Part shown: piece by piece, positions 1 to 64,000 of the stretch
How positions within the stretch are numbered: the first letter of the stretch is position 1
How the letters are laid out: each line of letters begins with the position of its first letter
Source: Gadus chalcogrammus
Lineage: Eukaryota > Chordata > Actinopteri > Gadiformes > Gadidae
Direction: 5' to 3'
Assembly: GCF_026213295.1 (NCBI RefSeq)
Contig: NC_079431.1
Location: 9,856,573-9,920,572, forward strand
Length of the DNA: 64,000 bases
Notes under the pieces: model-generated
What the model was told of the DNA's origin: nothing
The model's database searches: none
Seen by the model: the letters and a program-made list of their open reading frames with translations, nothing else
Program-made: the position numbers and the translations under genes

Positions 1-36287
<36,287 letters not shown>

Positions 36288-36595
36288 GAGTAGGACCCCC
36301 CCCCCCATACACATCAAAATAAGGTCAAATGTATTGTGTCAAGTTATCTTATACCGTAATTTAACCCATTGTTTCTATGAAGAATGAGCTTTAGCCACTT
36401 TAACCGCATGATGGAACGAATGCACAAGTGTTCTTTGCATTATTACTCGTCGCATGCACATCTTTATCCTCAAATACAGTGAGGGTAAGGTAAGATTAAC
36501 CATCGGTCACTTTAATGTGAATTGTCTCTTCTCATCAATGCAGTGGACTCTGAAAGGAATCAGGGCAATGACATCTACTTTATTTTTTATGTTCG

Positions 36596-36633
<38 letters not shown>

Positions 36634-37216
36634 CATACGCCGGCGTTCACACAGACACACACAAAAGCACACATTAGCCAAAGGACAAAAAGATCTTACT
36701 TTATTACATAATTGCCCCATGTGGGGTAGTGACATGTTTATATGTTTAAGTTGATTTCAATGATAATGAAGGCAAAAATGAACCGTATAGAATGTACATT
36801 TTGTTTCTCTATGGTGGGGGGTATAATTTATTAGCTGAATAGTTGATCTACGGCAGTTTTTCCTATGCATAGTATATCCTAAGGGTACAAGAACTATGTT
36901 CCAAAAATAACCATATTCCATACAACCATGTTACTTTGATCAATCTTCCAGATCAAATCTCCAGATCAATCATCCACGGATAGAATCAGAATCACAAGTC
37001 TATGTGTATTAATTGTCATTTTTGCAGTAAACATCATTTTTCCTACTACTTACATTCCAATCTAGCCATATGTGCGCTACCAGATTCAAACACACACATA
37101 ATAATCATATAATCTGTGACAATTTTCATCCTCTTCCTCATTATAACTTTTGGTTGACTAGATAGAAGAAGGAACGAATCCAGGAATGCCTTATGGAGGA
37201 GTTTTTTTAATCTGAA

Positions 37217-37250
37217 AATAAATTGATGAATGTTTTTATAATTCAATAAA
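37217..37250 (+). terminator. Candidate ABCA12 polyadenylation signals
   Basis: Two AATAAA hexamers occur at 37217-37222 and 37245-37250, about 0.95 kb beyond the ABCA12 stop. They would give a 3' UTR of roughly 1 kb that includes the (CA)n at about 36598-36630. No transcript evidence is available; an upstream non-canonical signal is possible. Confidence 0.45.
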
Positions 37251-38002
37251 GCATCTGACTTAATACAAGTGTTGTACGCTGTCTTCCTGTGCATGCCTTT
37301 CTCATCGTCATAATGCTTTGCCATGTTTGACCACAATTGATTTGAATTTGTATCATTATTTTTAAGGTAGACAGTGTTAACATACCAATGGCAGCACTCT
37401 GATAATCCTATAGAGGCAGATAAAGTAATTTCCATTTTGGAAAACGCACAAGGATACAATATATAAGAAGAACAGGTATCAAACAAAACAAACATATTAT
37501 GTATCTTTTTTAAAATGATAAATATTGTTATAATAGAAAAAACTAACAAAAGACGAACCAAAAACAATTACAATTGATTTACTGCAAATATCATTTATTT
37601 TGTTGGGCTGACATATTTTTGCATTGAGAGGTCCGCATGGAAACATTCGATGTTCCATTCAAGTTCCAAATTGATTCAACTCCAAAAATATGCCACACAA
37701 GAGAGAGCCTGAGAAAGAGTGGCTCAGAGAACAAACAAATTCGATTTTTCCAGCTTCCTTATATAAAAGGAACTATATTATACTTTTCTATTTTCCTACT
37801 CACAAAAAAACACAACAGACAAAGTCGTTTATCTTTGTAAAACTTGGATTGGTGACATAAGAGGTGGCCGGTAGGCTTAGTGATATATTAATAAACTTTA
37901 ATAATTATTCTAGTTAAATTACTATGTTCAACCATTATCAGGAAAAGTAATATGATATTTTGTTATATCATGATTCTTTTCAAGAGGCTTTTTTATTTTT
38001 AC

Positions 38003-38010
38003 TGACGTCA
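38003..38010 (+). promoter_or_regulatory. Perfect CRE palindrome TGACGTCA upstream of BARD1
   Basis: The full 8-bp cyclic-AMP response element lies 147 bp before the BARD1 ATG. Promoter-proximal CREs are bound by CREB/ATF family factors. Position and perfect match support function; occupancy is inferred. Confidence 0.55.
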
Positions 38011-38019
38011 CCGTATTTT

Positions 38020-38029
38020 CCATGGCAAC
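38020..38029 (+). promoter_or_regulatory. RFX-type X-box half-site CCATGGCAAC
   Basis: CCATGGCAAC is one perfect half of the RFX consensus (GTTGCCATGGCAAC); the left half is degenerate. It lies 10 bp after the CRE, and CRE/X-box pairs are common in housekeeping promoters. Binding is inferred. Confidence 0.4.
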
Positions 38030-38046
38030 CGTAGCCCTTCCTTAAA

Positions 38047-38058
38047 TTGGCGGGAGAA
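38047..38058 (+). promoter_or_regulatory. E2F-like site TTGGCGGGAGAA
   Basis: TTGGCGGGAGAA carries the GGCGGGA core of E2F sites, about 100 bp before the BARD1 start codon. S-phase induction by E2F fits a BRCA1 partner. No TATA box is obvious in the same interval. Confidence 0.45.
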
Positions 38059-38156
38059 GATGAAACCAGGAAGTATTTTGAATAATCCTTCGTGTTTGTT
38101 GTCAACTTGTCTCGTAGATTTTATAACCGTGAAACAAAACAAAGGAAACCTTCAAT

Positions 38157-56562
<18,406 letters not shown>

Positions 56563-56588
<26 letters not shown>

Positions 56589-56885
56589 CTCGGGGATGGT
56601 CAGACTGACTCTCACTGCCTCCTCCCCTAACACGAGTCGTAACACGTGGATGGTCACTGACTCTCACTGCCTCCTCCCCTAACACGAGTCGTAACACGGG
56701 GATGGTCACTGACTCTCACTGCCTCCTCCCCTAACACGAGTCGTAACACGGGGATGGTCAGACTGACTCTCACTGCCTCCTTCTCCGTGCCCGAGTCGTA
56801 ACACGGGGATGGTCAGACTGACTCTCACTGCCTACTTCTCGGTGCCAGATTCTTAACATAGAGATATGGAGACTGACTCTGCACT
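56563..56885 (+). repeat. 52-55-bp minisatellite overlapping the BARD1 stop codon
   Basis: Units start at 56563, 56617, 56669, 56721, 56775 and 56830 (the last is degenerate). Each unit begins GCCTCCTCCCC or a close variant, passes through a GAGTCGTAACACGGGGATGG-like middle and ends GACTCTCACT. The first unit includes the final BARD1 codons (LLPVPEA) and the TAA; the rest lie in the 3' UTR. Unit 56775 keeps the CCGTGCCCGAG core that is coding in the first unit. Confidence 0.9.
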
Positions 56886-57068
56886 GTCTTTCTTCTTTTG
56901 CAAGCGTTTCTTTGAAACGTCTGTGTTGATTGTGGGCTTGACTGCGAGATACTAGAGATACGTAAGGAGTGGACGATGTTGCACTGTCAAGCCTCAGCTG
57001 TGGATTTGTTTTGTTGGCCAGCCACAGTGGAGGTCTGCTATGTCTTCTGACTGTTGACAGACCTTATG

Positions 57069-57106
57069 CTCCACTACATAGAAATATGAATTTCTATGTA
57101 GTGGAG
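57069..57106 (+). repeat. Perfect hairpin, 17-bp arms and 4-base loop, in BARD1 3' region
   Basis: CTCCACTACATAGAAAT, then ATGA, then its exact reverse complement. It lies about 480 bp after the BARD1 stop and before the likely poly(A) signal, so it would be transcribed in the 3' UTR. Flanks do not extend the pairing, making it short for a classical pre-miRNA. Confidence 0.85.
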
Positions 57107-57262
57107 TGAACAACATATTCCTGTCTACCGTCTATATGTGGTCAGCAGAAACGTCGAGTAAGGTTGTATTTGTTTCATGGTGTCCATGCATGTTTCAGAA
57201 GAGGAATGGTGCTCATTACACTTTGAACAAATTATGTGTGAAGAGATATACTATTAATTCAA

Positions 57263-57268
57263 AATAAA
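57263..57268 (+). terminator. Candidate BARD1 polyadenylation signal AATAAA
   Basis: This is a canonical AATAAA about 675 bp after the BARD1 stop, in an AT-rich setting. It gives a 3' UTR that includes the minisatellite and the hairpin. No transcript data were available to confirm usage. Confidence 0.45.
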
Positions 57269-60200
57269 ACATAAATCATCGTAATCCTCTTAAAATGTTG
57301 TGCATTACCTTTTGGCTCTCGCACACACCAGTGGATGCCAGAGTAAAAAAGCTTTTATAACAGTAGCTCACCAGAAAGGGTTAACTCTCCCATTCATTAT
57401 TCTTGTCCAAACCCTCAAACATATTGATTGCCACGCAGAGTGGGAATACATACCGCATTTATTGTTCTGTTTTGCTCCTTTGCCAATAGCGCTTGAAAGG
57501 CAACCAAACTTTATTTGACTCTGTGTGTCTGTGTCTGAGGGGTCCCTGTGCACTCCCAAGGTCTTCTACTGGCGATCTTCCAAAAAGCCATTTTCAATGG
57601 TATTAGCCTGGGATGCGCCTAATTGCTATTGATTGCGGCATGCTGCATTAAATTGCTTCCCCCTTTTCCCGTCCATGATCGGGGGGTTGCGTGGGTTCGT
57701 GCGGGTGGGGGGAAATTAGTGGTGCGGACAGGACAGAAGCCTCAGCTGACTGGTAATGAAATGGAATGAGGAAATGAACTGGTGAGTAATGGCCTCTGAC
57801 TCACTCGCACTACACCAAAAAACACAGGATTAGACACTGCTCCTCTTTTTCATTCTTTTATCTTTTTCTATATCTCTTACTCTCTCCTCCCTCTCTTACC
57901 CTCACACTTCTTAGTTGATGGTGAAATACTTCTTTTAAATTGATTAGGATAAGTTTAATCTACTGTACCAGCTTAATTATCTAAAATACAAGGATCAATG
58001 TAAAATTAGCAATGTTTCAATAAAGTTATGTTTAAAATCTCTTGCTTTCTCACTCTATGAGCCTCAATCGGTTACGCACAACAGAGATGATGTACTCGCC
58101 CAATTCAGGTTCTCATTGTTGAGACTGCCTATCGGGTGGGTCCACACTGGCATAGTTCCAGTCTCCAAACATAATTTGTCTTTTGTTGGCCTTGTCTTAT
58201 TTTATGGTTGTTGCAGGTATGGGAATGGATGAGCTTGGCTCTTTTAGCTGTCCGGTATCTGGGTGGCGGTATGCATTACAGACGGCCTTGTGCGCAGACA
58301 CTCCTGTGCATTGAGATGCCAGGAATGCCTCTGCAGTCAGCAGAGAAGAATTGCCCACTTGTGCAGTATTTGTTGTTGGTTGTTTTCTTTCTGCACTGCA
58401 GACTCTTCCTTTAGTCACTAGGATAGCGCTACATGTTAAAAAAATTCTTACTTCATGTCCAGCAGCTTTTGTGTTTAGTGTTTTGTTTATGTGTATGCAC
58501 ACATACTCACACACACACACGCACACACAGGGTAAAGAAAGACATCCACCCATTTTGCTGAATAACACTTCTTTTCAATTCTATTTAACAAAATAGTGTT
58601 TGTCTCCATAAATAATACACAGTTTCCTTTCCACCTCAGAGTTCATAATACACATGATACATTTGGATATATTTACATATACACAACATATGGCACGCTT
58701 AGGTTTGGTGAACCATTACAATTTATAATTTCCATATTTTTTCTTTGAACTATTGATTAACCCCAGCTTTTTATGTGGGAGGGTGCGGGCGTAGTGCGTG
58801 TGTATTTGTATGTGTGTTTTAACAGCCAAACCCTTGCTTATTTATGAATATAAAGTTCTGCATTTACACAAAATGGTAGTATGAGCAACAGACCCAAGGT
58901 GTCCAAAATATAAATAAATACAACTGATTGATTGTAATATATAATAACAGTGATTCTTTCTCCTTATTTAACATAGTACTCTCAATCTGGTTTTCAGGCA
59001 CATGTTAAATAACAGTATTTTTTTCGGTTTTTCATTTTTTTTATCATGTAGTTCATATAGTTTCAAACTACAGTAAGTTGGTGTCACTTGAAAAGAGAGT
59101 ATGGAACACCTTTACAAAATGCCCATGTACAAGCCTGTGTATGAAATTAGGAGCAGATCATTTCCATTTCCGAGACATTCAGAGAAACTCAAAGATTTGA
59201 TATTTGCCAGGAAATGAGAAAAAAGAAAAGAAAAAAAGGCATGGTTCTTTCCCTGAAACTCTGCTCTACCTTTCAAGGAAAAAAGGTAAACTCTTAACCT
59301 TTTCTCTGCTACTCCTATTTATTTCTTAGCCACAGGCCTCATGGTTGCTTATACTTTGGGAACAGCAAGTGAAAGGAATCGTAACGCTTTGCGACACTAG
59401 CCCGATCTCCCAACGCGTTCTTTCCTATACCGAGGGAAATCAACCTTTGTACCGTTGGCTCTGTGTTGAGTCAAGCATGAGGGGAGATTTGATCTTTGTC
59501 AGTGGAAATATCTGTCATAAATATACAACTATACTTTCCTGTTCGTATGAAGGGTTTTGAAGTCTGGAAATATTTATTTAGCTTTTACTCTTTTTACTTC
59601 CGACCTCTCCACTTTGTTGTGGGGATGTGCACACCGGAACGGAGTACTGATAATGGCTTGCCTTGACACTAATCACACCAGAAATGTTAAAAAATGCACT
59701 GCTTCTCTGGTGTCCCTGTCACTAAAACCACAGAAGAAGACTGCAATTCTAATCGCTAGACTTCTAAAAAGTGCAAACCTTTTGACCTTGCTGTATCTGT
59801 TGGAATTTTTTTTAAGAAGATAATCATTGAACACTTTTATTTTAGTCGAAGGGCTAAGAATATAACACCCTGTAACGGCGCCTGCTGGGGTTTGCTGTTC
59901 AAAGCGGTGAGAGCTAGCTAGCTCCTGGTGATGCATTGTTGCAGACAGTACAGTGCACTTACTCACACTAAGAAAAGAGAGGGGGTTTTGTCTGTTTTTG
60001 TTTGTACAAAGATCTCGTGTAGAACGGTAGCAAGAAGGCATCTTTGGTGGCGGCAACTCCTTTGAGTCTCCTTATCCGGAACTCATTTGAACTTCCCTCT
60101 GTCTTTCTCAATCTTATTCACGTTTATTCCATACCATCCAATGTTAATCATATGAATAAGACACACAGGGTATGGGCTCCAACATGTTTTTGATGCCAGT

Positions 60201-62058
60201 CACTGTAAATAAAATGATCGACACAAGGGTTAGCTTTGTGTCGTGTCAGTCTGCATACATTATGGTCCCTTGGCCAGATGGGATCAGTCATCAGAGGTGA
60301 GTCAACCTAATCATCTGACGTGAATGATGGAAATGACCCACACTTCCATCCCTCATCTGAAAGTAGCATATCTTAATGTGTCAGCGTCACAAGCTTTGTC
60401 TGCACATGGCAAAGCTGCAGGTGTGTAGAATGCAGATCGTTTTCAAGCAAATGTATTATTCCGTCTATTCTTGAGTCAGGGGTCTGCATCCCATGTCCAT
60501 GGCTGTCTCATTACGGCCGGCTTGGAGCCGCTGTTAACGAGACCATCCATCATGAGCCAGCAGCCGGGTCTAAAAGGTTAATGGGAAAAGAATTTCTGGA
60601 AATGGACAAAAATGTTTCCCTGATGAATGGCATGAACTTACTTGAAATCATCTTTTCTCAAGTTAAGACTTCCATGGCTGAGAGAAAAAAAGAAAGAGAC
60701 TGAGCTGTCTGGTCTACAGTTTGAGGCCTTTTACTCAAGTCGCCCATCTATCAAGGCCCAAACGCTCATCCCCTCTTGGCCCCCAGTGTGGGCCACGGAC
60801 CCCGGCTGAACCTTCTGCTCTGTGCAGATGTGATGGAGGTGGAGAGGAGGAGGAGGATGAGGAGGAGTTGACAACACAAGAGGGAATCTGTTTGCCAATC
60901 TGTCGCAGAAGGGGCGACCAGCTGCTTGTGGTGACTATCTATTCATGGGCCTGGCATCAATGCTTTGAAAAAAGCAGGGTTGATGGGCGAGGGTTTGGTG
61001 GGTGGGTACCTGGGTGGTTGTTGAATTGTGCGCTTGTAAATTCACGTACAGTATTTCGTTTTTGGTTCTGCATTGAAACCTTTCAAAAAGAACAGAGGCT
61101 GTCTCCTTCACCAGAGTTGAAGTCGGTATAGTCTGGGGAATTGTAACTGTAGAAATAATACTGTACGTATAGGTTTCTAGGGAATTGAAAAAAATAAAAA
61201 AGGCTTGACCTTGTGTGTGGGTTGAATTTATGCTCTTCCTCTTTTTAATAGTTACATCATTACACCGGGTAAACCCAACGTCTGCTACATCTGTCCGTGT
61301 CAGCTTGACAAAATTCCACTGAGTTGCAGTGTCCACACTGTAGTTACACTGCGGCTGTGCTGGAAACCACACTATCATTGCTAGATATCAGTTTGATAGC
61401 CTTACAGCAAACTGACAGTGCTTTCTTGGGAGTGGGTGGGAGAGATCCTGCCAGAACTGAAAAAAAACAACACATGTCATATTAGGAAAACAGTTTGCTT
61501 GTGTATATGGGGTGCACATTGTAAACAAGATCCTCAAGCAAAGCTGTGAATTGTGGGTGCAGCTTTGCAGATCTCTCATCAGTGTCAAAAAAGTGTCATA
61601 CACGCTGTGCTTCCTGTCTGCTTCCTGCCATCAGAATTTCTTTTTTTCTTTTTTACAACGCCTGTGATTTGTGACGGCTACAACAGGCATATGGCATACA
61701 CAAAGAATGAATCAACTCGGCAATTCAACAGTGCCAGTGGTCAGGAATGAGTCCATGGAACACAATATATAGAAGTCATTTTGCGTGAGCGCAGCAATTG
61801 GACTGAAAAATATATAGAACAGCTAACTTGGCAGGTGAAAAGAGTCTCCGAAACAAAGTTCCATCTTCCTTTTCAGCGGCCTGATTTGTCGGGATGCAAA
61901 ACTTTTTTGCGAGAGCACATCTCGGCTGCTCAGCAGTTTCAGCCTTTTGCTTGGGGAATTGTGCTCCTATGCTGTCAATCATCTCTTTTTTTGAAAATGG
62001 TGCAGTAGGTAGGTCCTTCGCCCGAGCTTCGCCTCTGTTGTCTCTGGTGGAGTAGTCT

Positions 62059-64000
<1,942 letters not shown>

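Larger units (their letters stand above)
36288..38156 (+). other. Interval between ABCA12 stop and BARD1 start
   Basis: This 1.87-kb interval must hold the ABCA12 3' UTR and terminator plus the BARD1 promoter. Visible elements are (CA)n at about 36598-36630, two AATAAA hexamers near 37220-37250, and promoter-type motifs after 38000. A 173-codon reading frame on the - strand (37046-37567) has no recognisable similarity and is AT-rich, so it is not called a gene. Confidence 0.7.
56886..62058. other. Convergent interval between BARD1 and VWC2L stop codons
   Basis: Past the hairpin and AATAAA signal this is mostly AT-rich, low-repeat DNA. Part of it is probably the VWC2L 3' UTR, since that gene ends at 62059 and reads toward lower coordinates. 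Several TTTATT hexamers (AATAAA on the - strand) occur between 57450 and 60125, so the UTR end cannot be fixed. The open frames here (for instance 60721-61131 +, 59673-60056 -) have no recognisable homology. Confidence 0.6.

Noticed and set aside
37046..37567. 173-codon - strand frame between ABCA12 and BARD1
   Set aside because: AT-rich, no recognisable homology or splice context, lies in the ABCA12 3' UTR region.
57069..57106. Conventional microRNA precursor
   Set aside because: The stem is only 17 bp and pairing does not extend into the flanks, too short for normal Drosha/Dicer processing.
60721..61131. 136-codon + strand frame with an acidic stretch
   Set aside because: The acidic part comes from a GGA/GAG-rich run; no homology or conserved domain seen; interval is probably VWC2L 3' UTR on the other strand.

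Overview
The window is vertebrate nuclear DNA, most likely from a ray-finned (teleost) fish. Genes are split into short GC-rich exons with GT/AG borders, separated by introns packed with simple repeats, mostly (CA)n, (TG)n and (TC)n. The three recognisable genes are ABCA12, BARD1 and VWC2L, in the order and relative orientation known from human 2q35, but packed into 64 kb. Teleost origin is inferred from compactness, the style of the interspersed repeats and protein divergence. The extreme dinucleotide-repeat density recalls gadiform (cod-like) genomes, but that is only a guess.

Positions 1-36287 (+): the 3' part of ABCA12, a lipid-transporting ABC protein. I could place 33 coding exons. They join in one open frame of 1,712 codons plus stop, with every exon phase agreeing. 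They cover the end of the first extracellular domain, TMD1, NBD1, the linker, TM7, the second extracellular domain, TM8-12, NBD2 and the C-terminus. The 5' end lies outside the window. Introns hold long microsatellites, a tRNA-derived SINE, a palindrome-rich unclassified repeat, LINE-like 3' tails, and a 569-bp hAT-like non-autonomous transposon with a perfect 8-bp target duplication.

Positions 36288-38156: a 1.9-kb interval holding the ABCA12 3' UTR (two AATAAA signals) and the BARD1 promoter, with a perfect CRE palindrome, an RFX-type half-site and an E2F-like site.

Positions 38157-56588 (+): complete BARD1, 11 coding exons and 797 codons (human 777 residues, also 11 exons), encoding a RING domain, a long basic linker, ankyrin repeats and tandem BRCT domains. 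BARD1 pairs with BRCA1 as a nuclear ubiquitin ligase in DNA repair. The last codons and stop form the first unit of a 52-55-bp minisatellite that continues into the 3' UTR, followed by a perfect 17-bp-arm hairpin.

Positions 56589-64000: no further gene is visible on the + strand. On the - strand, 62059-62210 is the last coding exon of a VWC2/VWC2L-type secreted BMP antagonist, called VWC2L by synteny. It points toward BARD1, so 56.6-62.0 kb is a convergent 3' interval.

ABCA12 (epidermal lipid transport), BARD1 (DNA repair) and VWC2L (secreted neural/BMP modulator) are not known to act together; their adjacency is ancient synteny. I found no prokaryote-type system, CRISPR array, viral gene or clearly new protein family. 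The notable material is in the repeats, splice-site contexts and residue-level differences listed as findings.
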